Source: Candidatus Omnitrophota bacterium (lineage in GTDB: Bacteria > Omnitrophota > Gorgyraeia > JAFGGP01). From it: a stretch of 54,938 nt of DNA. Each line of letters opens with the position of its first letter. Within the stretch, counting starts at the first letter, position 1. The stretch spans positions 1 to 54,938 of the forward strand of contig JAFGGP010000017.1 of the NCBI GenBank assembly GCA_016930485.1, in the 5' to 3' direction. Below are positions 9,701 through 15,878 of the stretch, piece after piece. Position numbers and translations under genes: made by a program. Under the pieces are notes generated by a model that was given only the letters and a program-made list of their open reading frames with translations, was not told the origin of the DNA and made no database searches.

Positions 9701-12075
9701 ATATCCTGGAAAAACTCAAATACCCTGGTTCTCACTAACTCTTCCGAGGGTTGCTGCGGTTGGACATCATACGGCTCCGTATCGCCGGACACGCCGCTCA
9801 CCGAGCGGACGAGCTTTGCCTGACCCAGGATAATCCGGTACTCTTCTACCGAATGGGAGCCGAACTCATTGCCGAAGATATCGTAGCCATGCTGGTCTTT
9901 TTCTCCGTTTGCGTCGATCAGCCTGCCGTCATCATCATACTCATAGGTGACCCAGCCGGTGCCGAAGGTGTCGCTCCCGTCGATCTTGAAGGCCTCTGAC
10001 TCATAGTCGTAGCGCAGTTTCTTGGGCTGGCCGAGGATAATTGCATACTGTACATCGCCGAAGGTATGTACGGTGCTGCCGAACATATCTTCGCTGTTCG
10101 TCTCCTCTGTCCCCGAGGCACCGACGAGGTAGCCGTTCCCGTCATAGGTGTAGTCGATGATCGTATGTGTGGTGCCGAAGGTGCCGTCGATCTCGTTATT
10201 GTATGAGGTGGTATCGGTCTGGATAAGGGTGTAGAGATGTCCGTTGATAATCTCGTAGCGGTTGACTACGTCGGTGCTGTGCTCTGACATAAAGAGCTCA
10301 CTCATGCCCTCTTCGTGGTAGCTCAGGATCTCGCCCCGCCTACCGTACAGGGTTTCTTTGCGGTCTGTGACATAAGGCATACCGCTGTGCTCCCCATCCT
10401 CATGATACCCGATAAGCTGGCCGATATCATTGTAGAGAATGTCCTTCCTCCAGAGATAGTAGTCGCCGAAGACCTCACTCTCCCCTGCCTCGGTATAGCC
10501 GAGCATCTGTTTCTGATCGTTGTAGAGCACCTCGTTAAAAAGACGATAGTAGTGGCCCTGGTCCTGCGTCCAGCCGATCTCGCGGTACTGCATGAGCCGG
10601 TCATACCGGTCATACTCTGCCTCTGTCCAGTCCCTGATCGAATCAGAGAGGCGCTCCTTGTCAACCTCTTCATGATAGCTTATAACCCTGCCGAACTCAT
10701 CGTACACCGCCCCGCTCCAGCTCAGGCTATAGTTTCCTTCGCCCTCGTTCCAGCCGATCTCGCTATAACTGAGGAGCTGATAGACCTTGTTGTACTCGTG
10801 GGCCTCCCAGCTCTTCCTCTGGGTATCGCCCATCGCGCCCACCGTTTCCTCCTCATAAGTCAGGGCCTGGGAAAGCGTGTCATAAGTGGTGTTGACCCGG
10901 GTGGTCAGGGTAGTAAAATCAAGCAGGCTGCCGTCTTCCCCCTGGCCAAAGGTATGAACGTTCTTGACAAATGACACCATGCGGTTGTGTTCATCATAAC
11001 CGTCGTTTGAAAACTGGGTGGTGGTGGTAACGCCGAAGTGATCGGTGACCGACTCGTTATAGCTCAGCAGGCGGTGTTTGCTGTCGTATACCGCATCTGT
11101 CCAGGTTTTGGTAGTGGCATTGCCGAGGCCATCGGTCAAAATCTCTTTATACCCGGTCATGCGACCCAGATGATCATATGTTCCCTCGGACCAGTCGCGC
11201 ATCAGGTGATTGCCGTGTGGGTCGATGATGTCTTCATGAAAACTGGTTAACTGACGGGTGCCATTGTATGTCGCGTTTGAGAAATAGGTGGTGGTAACCA
11301 GGCCAAGGACATCGGTCGTGCGCTTGGTGTATGTCTGCATATTCTTGCCACGGTAGGTGGCGTCGAAAAACTCGGTTTTCGTCACGTTGCCATTGGGGTC
11401 TATCACGGTCTCGGTGTACTGGGTCATATGCTTATTAGCGACCGTATTGACGGTGCCATAAAACACAGAATCAGGGGTGTAGACCGCGCCGGTCCACACG
11501 CCGTGCCAGACATTGCCGAAGGGATCCGTATCATCGTATTCATAATGGATCAAGAGGCGGCGGGCGTCGTATTCCATGTTGTACATGTGGCGTATTTTGG
11601 TGGGGCCCTGAGGGTTCTCGATTTTCTGATTTTCGATCTCAATAACAAAACCGTCCCGCATCCAGGTAACCTGTCCGTCTTCACTCAAGCTGTAGCGCAG
11701 CCCCTTCTGGCCGGCTATCTTCTGTTCCAACTCCTCGGCCTTCTTTTTGAGGGCCGCGTCAATTTGTTTCAGTTCGACCGCTTCCTGGACGACCTCCTGG
11801 TCGAGCTTGACCTTGCCTTCCTCAATCTTCTGACCGCGGAGCTGCTCAATCTCGGCGCGTTTCTGGATTACGTCATTTTGGCGTCTAATAATCTCTCTTA
11901 TTTCTTGGGGTGTTAAAAAACCCGAGGTTCCTCTGCGGTCTCCTCGGGTTCTAAATAGACTGGACAGGTCGTTCCCGGCAGCCCAGGCTACGTTGGACCA
12001 CAGGAACGTCTGAATCAGGATAATCGCAATAATGCGTATCCAGGGTCTACTATGCGGTTCTTGTGCCTCGATCAC
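1..12075 (-). CDS. Giant secreted multidomain repeat protein, C-terminus beyond the window
   Basis: The frame is open for 4,025 codons and still open at the window edge, so the gene is partial. A GTG start follows GGAGGG, with an in-frame TAA seven codons upstream. Residues 1-33 form a signal peptide ending AWAA. Next come a coiled coil (about 55-123), YD-like repeats (about 125-605), DxFG/GQA repeats (about 605-770), a DUF4214-like module (777-832), a C39-like domain without catalytic Cys (about 885-1025), a poly-Asp/Pro linker, a large unassigned beta-rich part with further Asp runs, a second C39-like domain with Cys2037/His2123/Asp2142, Pro/Glu repeats (about 2529-2576), a carbohydrate-binding-like domain (about 2577-2735), and more DxFG repeats to the edge. 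I infer a cell-surface or secreted protein, perhaps an adhesin or predation/contact factor; the function is unproven. A cyclic di-GMP riboswitch precedes it. Confidence 0.93.
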   Translation of the reverse strand, partial: MIEAQEPHSRPWIRIIAIILIQTFLWSNVAWAAGNDLSSLFRTRGDRRGTSGFLTPQEIREIIRRQNDVIQKRAEIEQLRGQKIEEGKVKLDQEVVQEAVELKQIDAALKKKAEELEQKIAGQKGLRYSLSEDGQVTWMRDGFVIEIENQKIENPQGPTKIRHMYNMEYDARRLLIHYEYDDTDPFGNVWHGVWTGAVYTPDSVFYGTVNTVANKHMTQYTETVIDPNGNVTKTEFFDATYRGKNMQTYTKRTTDVLGLVTTTYFSNATYNGTRQLTSFHEDIIDPHGNHLMRDWSEGTYDHLGRMTGYKEILTDGLGNATTKTWTDAVYDSKHRLLSYNESVTDHFGVTTTTQFSNDGYDEHNRMVSFVKNVHTFGQGEDGSLLDFTTLTTRVNTTYDTLSQALTYEEETVGAMGDTQRKSWEAHEYNKVYQLLSYSEIGWNEGEGNYSLSWSGAVYDEFGRVISYHEEVDKERLSDSIRDWTEAEYDRYDRLMQYREIGWTQDQGHYYRLFNEVLYNDQKQMLGYTEAGESEVFGDYYLWRKDILYNDIGQLIGYHEDGEHSGMPYVTDRKETLYGRRGEILSYHEEGMSELFMSEHSTDVVNRYEIINGHLYTLIQTDTTSYNNEIDGTFGTTHTIIDYTYDGNGYLVGASGTEETNSEDMFGSTVHTFGDVQYAIILGQPKKLRYDYESEAFKIDGSDTFGTGWVTYEYDDDGRLIDANGEKDQHGYDIFGNEFGSHSVEEYRIILGQAKLVRSVSGVSGDTEPYDVQPQQPSEELVRTRVFEFFQDILGRDPTTQEFDQYREAILSGDKTLEDVRRELLASDEYARMQEARETIIDRVREVLERFITLSPEEQRAMLAALGLTMDIAVSLTALGVRAIIDWLEHQDAHFGSSAFVAIQRLLMQLGVAGTDYADIAIKTILTDIFTGVITPLTSGRLILSASSLREVGKLYGVELYGLELTYDELVNLTQPVIAHFSPTHYVIVLGATDNLVKVLETNGEVIIYTKEEFLEKWQGVVLSSEKPAGAREIPDEVMKQIRGADDDDDDYTPPPEPPLPPWAPPNSHWDPRINPANGRIIAWDLYDGDGNRIGQSTNGRTWYDYGNGARYGYFQFGDYTIEFYRNGDTTPTGRYVWVDESGPDGSSFTLADGLDVYMSKTGGQGRCVIVARDNVGGGGEAIPGIEYADYYSWSNQQGQSAFVARIEAYSAVGDGNTGAYTGTTGGGSLAYNIDAMCVKACGLGMMYASVKRVVGDDIDPSDRQLWIASNSLGKQWGNVSTLSAPNYLGDHWGPSSTFMDNTVNKANTTYSAWTTDPYGFGFIQLLAFGVLDTSAKLANGTNPTVASPPINLLEWNPPLGEFDEGQMGTALAVKPVENGYEWTKTVEVDLAGQSWGTGTRYENPDTGHTAYPSSDFRIYRNQVHTVTYTFTMTITYGENEAGEPDPTKDAVITVKVERGQYDVNREVVRDQYGNPVTRLVTHQAGEWDYVALDGSNAGKGSNVNPMNYTYAVTVDDPANPGTTIDIIVDPSNQASYIDYIDPQGLDPNIPDTWYQLVGYYNGNVNGSVGDFTEVTGTNKTTGVSVTIQQFWEDLSWEEELTQYQYGEKITKVQVADFAFHVNMNPSGDTSSAISAAAVKAWVRAMEAAYIAENSDSGLTPNEALAAALLLDDFTQTAKLIDLVAPAGAPEFDPDDPGGNNPPDDDDDDDDADDDDDEAGGADDDEDEPGEKWYSVEVYRKYGLGGGGSAYSGSASHTFSGFSVHQFNPTTVNIPQDDDPWDDVPPDDPTEDPIDDPGGGIIHGSLYILPDTMVGATIKATTAKGTARMNAQFYYDKGNIGTSFPGGPEGENREGSDSHPQVGGVATGTFLSAGYHTPILIGLSADGSSSYILKEEDGEMKLFLPALGADGLSADTYGTWRDSDGNLHIRTTDRDGNPLDITVYGDGTASVIRDGLESRVVLESRVDSEGNVTLLLSFHKTAEGLLDQAAEVVHEVEKTLLDIAAEKAHQFKEGILDLAVIKNVVDWLSKMGQFVISCGAKALQRLLEMFGIKVSTTQIAAQTIVSDIINGILRPAQFDIVYTSDIAIREVAEQFGLDMVTVRTSFEALRQADMPVIAHVGGDHWVVIEGIKEDGTVLVREIDGNLYEVSQSDFLGQWQGIVITLRAPPVPKITPDEFIPVLISISPSLFPIALSEPLRPHDTVEDLVAKLVPSFKISVIDTVKKLQESSLLQDAAGAVLLLKLPSYPETTPVQFIPRLILIRDIPKEDREADFTIIPYHEISQYLTKELPEYQLVTFMIAAPEMDITTGESFTPEGLTPDEVTKETPLGEAPLGLYLLTPQDASKPLPEFVLEPLERIDAEEFARLTEAVLGSLKAEFPELTSSLIVIPEVTTVAPERLEAWFDAVTTAGLSTILSQKGTPEYDAALERAFRAYVPDDTVGGMPVTGAITTPIFGAAVGGVFVEDHRGNRVYVGTVEATDLDNIYAAIEAENAEVEYLYYEGDNLVLHLEPYDGHSEDLFARLSAEEPEETMGGEEPPVEEPPAVEPPAEEPPAVEPPAEEPEQPLAQEAEEAEEPDISTSSDWQGYTEGDSKALSVIETGDDELRLYGSYGPVDGYRKGEVYLTIAPTDYTDKQFTIEIMVEDPGFGSEEAPSGVQLFAKTSDGTVWVSRYSEWVNLETGTWVKVTFDFSEGDTYPEGAEFDENQILQLGIKVASNDSWDGNWEGEIRVRNIGIEPVSEEPPIPEPPAPPEPPAPPDTPDEETGYESGEDDFGNTNETYYTKYLNSDGNTNRYDTDTYRWNADGSTSHTVSWVEYFYDENGILIGAEGGSVTNGLDIFGNTYTTVTTDIYEIMYGQAKVVRVNSVTDIQNMDGSTQHKIGWQTFDYDPNTLLLIGSDGGDEYTGSDIFGNKHEGETDFDYVIIINEAQVAEAHMSQASGTSTMFSLDGSVTDTTSVTHYEYDSVGHLTGADGYSDSITTDLFGNEQHSHTDNVYAIVNGQAKVIEATTTTTGTSLDGSTSITITRVGYEYTDGTEDPFDLPDSRYVNPEDLSVYIGLLKNAYDMEVSLDDPETGNTITGIGGLTLRSDVFGSSSIVRTSTTYAIVDGQAKPGIVATDTVGADIFGSVYFSRNILEYGYTTGAEDPAIFSDVYLMISDLTDYYIDQVLSGQYVIIDGEAILWDSMTDAQKAAVLELLKSGGSVEIQTTGGTTVISLPENWPHMTFADRIEFLKGALGISLDNLPEEKEWHEMILSEQLAYLMREVGLDPLAHLNPIYLMPSGELWHGLLMSARDLDANIQIPGTDIVLPDDLSELLDVDPLLIEQFLERVGGTITISSDIFGNLSAVTTQTYYLAINNQSKPLETVTTTLGIDMYGTAFMTRTAMRYEYTNGTEDPETVPDPLYVNEEGKVWQGLLKKAEDLSVSLISPWTEEVVTAVGGVTLSQDLFGNLTTTTTSTTYTIVKGRALADVVTSDSVQVDIFGSDTYSQTVSEYHYKTVEYDGRTLFGVQDYIEITSSNRGLDIFGRTWETLQPSVVRHQFGELTTEEGKTTIAGLIAVEEIEPMITESVNIFGDPVTTTTSTTYILINGKPFSDVVVSTTVAMDVFGSLNTSVSTSQYHYKEVERPEWNEIAQFDEALYGEILDRAGTILGVMDYLDIITESVGEDIFGKTWASSQPSIVRHTYGEYETEDGKKSIAALVNVEELQPLITTTVDIFGATVTTTTVTEYTIVKGRAFATRTLTTTESQNIFGDVNTTTAESKTTYTTFEAEGRVLPTIYGAIDTVETVTTSSGYDMFGGYWEQVSTVVYQYGFIDPNGQLKRSDNSENPIYHEEPILDSETGLPTTRLYWGLMSATGSFEGFSTNIFGDTTFNSGTQEYMIVHGQAILVSQTTVSSGIDIFGGAWNQTTTVTYEYGPIEVGDQRVPGATAGGAIRSGWGMVAAHGVIEGSSTNIFGDTSYTTGEQIYTIMHGQAVMTSQTTTSSGVDIFGGNYSQTTTVSYDYQLKDAGESVTDDWGNTGQMPSE
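3870..4345 (-). other. Carbohydrate-binding-like beta-sandwich domain within the giant gene
   Basis: Residues about 2577-2735 read like a galactose-binding-fold carbohydrate-binding module. They contain strands such as KQFTIEIMVEDPG and TGTWVKVTFDF, several exposed Trp residues, and a closing strand LGIKVASND before W-x-G-x-W. The domain is framed by Pro/Glu-rich repeats on one side and a Pro-rich linker on the other, as is common for binding modules in secreted enzymes and adhesins. The assignment rests on sequence texture only. Confidence 0.5.
5600..5985 (-). other. C39-peptidase-like domain 2 of the giant protein, catalytic residues present
   Basis: Residues about 2030-2160 contain VISCGAKALQRLL, a C39-type cysteine context with Cys2037. 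They also contain GGDHWVVIEG with His2123 and REIDGN with Asp2142, in the order and spacing expected for the C39 papain-like triad. The domain ends with a W-Q-G-I-V-I strand also found at the end of the first copy. C39 peptidases usually cut after double glycine during export; here the domain is embedded in a secreted giant, so it may be a processing protease or a binding fold. Confidence 0.65.
9000..9420 (-). other. C39-peptidase-like domain 1 of the giant protein, apparently inactive
   Basis: This region aligns by eye with the second C39-like domain. The QRLL helix, the H-Y-V-I-V-L-G segment with His984 and the closing WQGVVL strand are all present. The catalytic Cys position is Ser897 and the Asp position is Asn (ETNG in place of EIDG). 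Two of three triad residues are therefore replaced while the fold signals remain, which points to a pseudo-protease or ligand-binding copy. Confidence 0.6.
9580..9747 (-). other. DUF4214-like module within the giant protein
   Basis: Residues about 777-832 match the DUF4214 pattern. A helix ends in ILGRDPTTQEFDQY, followed by LSGDKTLEDVRRELLASDEY, which fits the family signature LGR-x-P ... G-x-x-x-x-x-V-x-x-x-x-x-S-x-E. DUF4214 is frequent in secreted and surface-layer-associated proteins. It lies directly before the inactive C39-like domain. Confidence 0.7.
9780..11700 (-). repeat. N-terminal YD-like and FG repeats within the giant gene
   Basis: From residue about 125 to 605 the protein repeats a unit of 30-40 residues of the form A-x-Y-(D/N)-x-x-x-R-L-x-x-Y-x-E, for example YDSKHRLLSYNE and YDEFGRVISYHEE. 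This resembles YD/RHS repeats, which form beta-rich shells or filaments. From about 605 to 770 the units change to the DxFG/GQA type seen at the C-terminus (YDIFGNEF, RIILGQAKLVR). The two types appear to grade into each other, which suggests a common ancestral unit. Confidence 0.75.
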
Positions 12076-12239
12076 TGTCCCTCCACCACCACTTTATCTC
12101 ACAATATAATCCATTTATTAATTGCCTATTATCTGGTAGTATTGATCTAAAGAGTTCTTTTTTATGCATTTTTGTTAAACTTTTTCATACTTAAAATGAA
12201 GGTTTTTAAAAGATTTTATTTAGTGCCTAAAAAAATAAC

Positions 12240-12279
12240 AAAAAAACCGGACTGCTTTACTCTTCTTTCGGCAGCCCGG
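12240..12279 (-). terminator. Intrinsic terminator overlapping the riboswitch 3' end
   Basis: On the minus strand CCGGGCTGC (12271-12279) pairs with GCAGTCCGG (12247-12255), with one G-T wobble, and seven T residues follow (12240-12246). The 5' arm is the conserved 3' end of the aptamer, so aptamer folding and terminator folding should be mutually exclusive. This arrangement predicts that ligand binding allows read-through into the giant gene. Confidence 0.88.
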
Positions 12280-12352
12280 CTTTCCTAACTCATTTGGATC
12301 CGCGGCTTTGCGCCCCGCACTTCCGTGTGGTTTGCCTTTGTCGGGAAGTCTG
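12265..12352 (-). promoter_or_regulatory. Cyclic di-GMP-I (GEMM-I) riboswitch aptamer
   Basis: The minus strand carries the GEMM-I signature in order: AAAGGCAAACC, a P2 stem capped by the GNRA-type loop GGAA, GGGGCGCAAAGCC, a P3 arm, then AGCCGGGCTGCCGA. Aligned by eye to the Vibrio Vc2 aptamer, the position equivalent to G20 is G, which favours cyclic di-GMP over cyclic GMP-AMP. It sits between a promoter and the GTG of the giant gene, about 190 bases before the start codon, and overlaps an intrinsic terminator. The on-switch logic is inferred from that overlap. Confidence 0.93.
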
Positions 12353-12372
12353 TCTTTTCAAAGATCACCTTA

Positions 12373-12401
12373 AGTATGCCATATTGTATATATAGTGTCA
12401 A
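12373..12401 (-). promoter_or_regulatory. Sigma-70-type promoter of the giant gene
   Basis: On the minus strand a perfect -35 TTGACA (12396-12401) is followed by a 17-base spacer and a -10-like CATACT (12373-12378). Transcription would start near 12366, just ahead of the riboswitch aptamer. The position explains why the riboswitch is on the transcript of the giant gene. Confidence 0.75.
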
Positions 12402-12738
12402 GAGGGAAAAAGGTGGAAAATAAAAATTTTTTAACTTTTTTTAAAACATTTTTCTATGTAGAGGACTTTTTTTTAATTGATATGGGTTTTTTTGCTTTTT
12501 TTGGCTCTCCTTATCCTGTGTCCTAGGCTTTTATTATTTTTTCATAGGTTCTCTAAAACAATAGTATTTCTCTTTAGTTTTGCATAATCATGCTTAAGAA
12601 TGCTACCAATGAAATAAGGTGACAATGGGGGATTGAGAGGTGATGAAACAGGCGGAAAAGCAAACGCGCATTATATTTTATGCGATGAACTGTTAAACGT
12701 AACTATTTTTAAATAAACGTCTTATAAAAATGATACGG
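12402..12738. other. AT-rich intergenic stretch with no recognised gene
   Basis: Between the giant-gene promoter and the stop codon of the upstream RND gene lie about 340 AT-rich bases with many T and A runs. I see no coding potential, no clear terminator hairpin and no RNA gene. The only recognisable element is the tandem TGATACGGTT motif at its right edge. Confidence 0.6.
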
Positions 12739-12751
12739 TTATGATACGGTT
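12731..12751 (+). repeat. Tandem TGATACGGTT motif at the end of the export operon
   Basis: TGATACGGTT occurs at 12731-12740 and again at 12742-12751, an 11-base period. It overlaps the TAA stop codon of the second RND gene. The same tandem motif recurs at 24760 and 25316, at the start of the same operon. Confidence 0.7.
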
Positions 12752-15700
12752 TCTGCAGCCTGTTTCAGTCTTTTCCGAAAGAATAAGAACGCCACTATGT
12801 TACTGAGCAACCTTCCAAACTGTTCAAAGAGAAGATACATCCCCGGGATAATGAAAAGCGTGAGGCATGTTGAGCTAATAAGTCCCCCTATGACGGTGAT
12901 CGCCAACGGGGACCACAGAGATGATGACTCACTCTTGCCAATAGCCATAGGCACAAGTCCTAAAACCGTGGTTAGGGTAGTCATCATAATGGGCCTAAGC
13001 CTGTCCTGAGATCCTACTACTATTGCCCGATGTAGCCGATACCCCTTTCTCCTGAGGAGATTGATATGGTCAACCATGACGATGGCGTTATTTACTACAA
13101 TCCCGGCAAGCATAATAGAGCCGATCATAACCCCCTGGGTAATGGAGGTGTGGGTTTTTATAAGGGCTATGGTAACCCCGATGGCGGCAAGGGGTACAGT
13201 GAGCATAATGAGAAATGGTTGAACATACGACTCAAAAAGCGAGGCAAGCACCAAATACACCAAAAGGACGGTAATCACAAATACAAAGATAAGTTGCTTG
13301 TAGCGCTCGAGGTTCTTATAGTAATCACCGCCTATCCGGTAATAATAATCCTTCGGAAAAGGCAGGTCCTTCAAGACCTCCCGGATCTGTTCAACCGCAC
13401 CATGCAGAGAAATGCCTGCGCAGTTGGCGCTGATGTGGATAATCCTGTTCTTATTCTGGCGGATAATTTCGCCTGGTACCAGCGAGGGGACAAACTGGGC
13501 AATCTCCTCAAGATACACCTGCTCCCCTTCCGGGGTACCGAGGGTTAATTTTCGTATTTCATCGATCGTATCCCGATATTCCCCCTGGAGGCGCACCACC
13601 GTTTCAACCTCGGTACCCTCGGTATGATACCGGGTGGCCCTGAGTCCGCGCATCTGGGCATGTAAGGTTTCGGCGACCTCCTTGACGGTCACCCCATAGA
13701 GCGCCGCCCTATCCTTTACTATCTCCACGCCCCATTCAGGCCTACCCTGTATCCTGGACATACGGACATCCTGCAGGCCCTGGATAGTAGACAGCCGTTC
13801 GGAGATCGACCCTGCCAGTTCCTTGAGTATTTTGTAGTCGAACCCGTAGAGGTCCACAATAACCTCTTCCATGCCGGATTCCTTAATTTCTGAAAAATAG
13901 ATAAATCCCCCTTTGTACTTCTTCTCAACGGCGGCCGCCTTTGAGCGGATGTAGTCGATGAGTTCCTGGGTTTCGCGCTGCCTCTGGGCCCGGGGAATCA
14001 AATTAACGTATACCTTGGAAGAACCAGCTTCAACATGGGAAGAGAAATTTTTAATCTCGGGGATCTCTTCAAGAAACTGCTCGATCTCCTTGGCCATATG
14101 ATCCGAGATATCCAGCTTTGCCCCTGGATCAAGATCGACAAATATGGTGAATCTTCCCTCTCCGGAACTGGTGGTAAACTGCTTATCCACCTTATTGGTC
14201 AGAAAGTAGACGGACAGCAAAAAGGCGAGAACAATGTCAAATATGATCAGAAATTTATACCGCAATACAAAAATCAGGACTTTTTTGTATATCCAGGTTA
14301 TGTCAAGGAGGCGGAGCAGAAAGGTTAAAAAACGTCCCCGCACCTTTTTTATCTTTTCTTTTAGCGGCGGCAATATGCGCGAGGCTAGCATAGGAACAAG
14401 GCTCATTGCCACAAAGAGAGAGGAAACCAGCGAGTAGGTCACGGTCATGGCGAGTCCCATCCACAGAATTTGAATCTCTTTATTGACAAAGATAAAGGGC
14501 AAAAAGACGACTATCGTCGTTACGGTTGAGGCGACGACCGCAAGCATAACCTCTTCGGTTCCCTCGACAACCGCCTTTCTTGTCGAAAGGCCGTCTGACC
14601 TGAGCTTGAAGATATTTTCCAGCACGACGATCGAGTTATCCACAAGCATACCAATTCCCAGTGCCAACCCGCTCAGTGTCATAATATTAAGTGTGATCTC
14701 CTGTTTAAAGAGTGTCCGGGACAGATACATAAAAAAGAAGGTTGCCATAACCGAAATGGGGATGGTAGTGGCAATAATAAACGTTGAGGGGATCTCTCGC
14801 AGAAAAAGAAAGAGGATAATGACTGCCAGTAAAGCCCCCTGCAGCAGTGATTCCTGCACCGTGTGAATGGCGTCCTTAATGGAGGTTGACTGATTGAATA
14901 TTGTTTTGATTTTAACCCCTTCAGGAAGTTCTATATGCTTCAATTCATCCAGGATGCCCTCACAGACTCCTATTGTATTGGCGGTGCTTTCTTTGTAGAT
15001 ATAGAGCGACACAACCGGCTGGATATCCACACGGGCATAGCTCTCCGGCTCAAGAAACGAATCATCCACCCGTGCCAGCTCCTTCAATCGAATCACCGAA
15101 CCCTGCGGGGTAGTGGCAACGCCGATATTCCGTACATCCTCGAGTGACTCGAATACCCCGATGGTCCTGATGAGCAGTTTGTTTTTCGTCTGTTTGACCT
15201 CACCGGCTACAAGATTCATATTGCTTCTGCCCAGAACGCTGATCACGCGTTCGATCGGGATGTTGTAGGCCTGGAGCTTTTTTTGGTCAACCTCTACCAG
15301 AATCTTACGCTGCTGACCACCGAATACATCAACGTTTGCCACCCCTTCAACACGTAACAACCGTTCTTTTACATCGGCATCAACGATCTGGCGCAATACC
15401 TCCGGTGAGTGATAGGTACCAGTAGTAGCCAGGAGGATAACGGGATAGTCCGACTGTTTATACTGGGCGATAACCGGTTTTTCTATCTCTTTGGGCAGTT
15501 TTTCCTTTACCGTGGAAAACTTCTCTCTGACCTCCAGTGCGGCAAAATCCATATTGACCCCTGGCTCGAATTCCAGCACCACCCGGGACTCGCCTTTCTT
15601 GGAACTTGAGCTCAGATTATCGAGATGGGTAACCGTACTGACCGCCTCTTCGACCGGTCGGGTCACCAGGGCCTCTACCTCTTCCGGAGGCATGCCGCCC

Positions 15701-15855
15701 CTGACGTGAATGATAATACTTATTGTGCCGAGACTCACATTGGGCATGAGCTCCACCGGAAGGCGCAAGAGGGAATTTGTGCCCAAAATGATGACCGCGA
15801 GAAAAACCATCGTAATGGTAACCGGCTTTTTTACCGAAAAATCGGGAAGGGCCAT
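12739..15855 (-). CDS. RND-family efflux/export permease (HAE1-like), second of the operon
   Basis: This is a 1,038-residue inner-membrane RND permease of the AcrB/MdtBC (HAE1) type and of usual length. It opens with a TM1 segment (VTITMVFLAVIILG), followed by the porter motif MDFAALEVREK, the TM4 motif GLALGIGMLVDNSIVV and the TM10-11 region GIVVNNAIVMVDHIN. The TM4 position often DD in drug exporters is DN here, as in many HAE1 relatives. It is the last gene of the operon, 23 bases after the Asp-rich protein. No separate adaptor or channel gene accompanies it, so it probably shares the operon's adaptor and TolC protein, either alone or as a hetero-oligomer with the first RND protein. The substrate is unknown. 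Confidence 0.95.
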   Translation of the reverse strand: MALPDFSVKKPVTITMVFLAVIILGTNSLLRLPVELMPNVSLGTISIIIHVRGGMPPEEVEALVTRPVEEAVSTVTHLDNLSSSSKKGESRVVLEFEPGVNMDFAALEVREKFSTVKEKLPKEIEKPVIAQYKQSDYPVILLATTGTYHSPEVLRQIVDADVKERLLRVEGVANVDVFGGQQRKILVEVDQKKLQAYNIPIERVISVLGRSNMNLVAGEVKQTKNKLLIRTIGVFESLEDVRNIGVATTPQGSVIRLKELARVDDSFLEPESYARVDIQPVVSLYIYKESTANTIGVCEGILDELKHIELPEGVKIKTIFNQSTSIKDAIHTVQESLLQGALLAVIILFLFLREIPSTFIIATTIPISVMATFFFMYLSRTLFKQEITLNIMTLSGLALGIGMLVDNSIVVLENIFKLRSDGLSTRKAVVEGTEEVMLAVVASTVTTIVVFLPFIFVNKEIQILWMGLAMTVTYSLVSSLFVAMSLVPMLASRILPPLKEKIKKVRGRFLTFLLRLLDITWIYKKVLIFVLRYKFLIIFDIVLAFLLSVYFLTNKVDKQFTTSSGEGRFTIFVDLDPGAKLDISDHMAKEIEQFLEEIPEIKNFSSHVEAGSSKVYVNLIPRAQRQRETQELIDYIRSKAAAVEKKYKGGFIYFSEIKESGMEEVIVDLYGFDYKILKELAGSISERLSTIQGLQDVRMSRIQGRPEWGVEIVKDRAALYGVTVKEVAETLHAQMRGLRATRYHTEGTEVETVVRLQGEYRDTIDEIRKLTLGTPEGEQVYLEEIAQFVPSLVPGEIIRQNKNRIIHISANCAGISLHGAVEQIREVLKDLPFPKDYYYRIGGDYYKNLERYKQLIFVFVITVLLVYLVLASLFESYVQPFLIMLTVPLAAIGVTIALIKTHTSITQGVMIGSIMLAGIVVNNAIVMVDHINLLRRKGYRLHRAIVVGSQDRLRPIMMTTLTTVLGLVPMAIGKSESSSLWSPLAITVIGGLISSTCLTLFIIPGMYLLFEQFGRLLSNIVAFLFFRKRLKQAAETVS

Positions 15856-15878
15856 GTGTTCATTTCCCTATCGATGCA

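Noticed and set aside
12402-12738. Possible second riboswitch or small RNA in the AT-rich gap
   Set aside because: No GEMM-like blocks, terminator or stable hairpin could be found on either strand.
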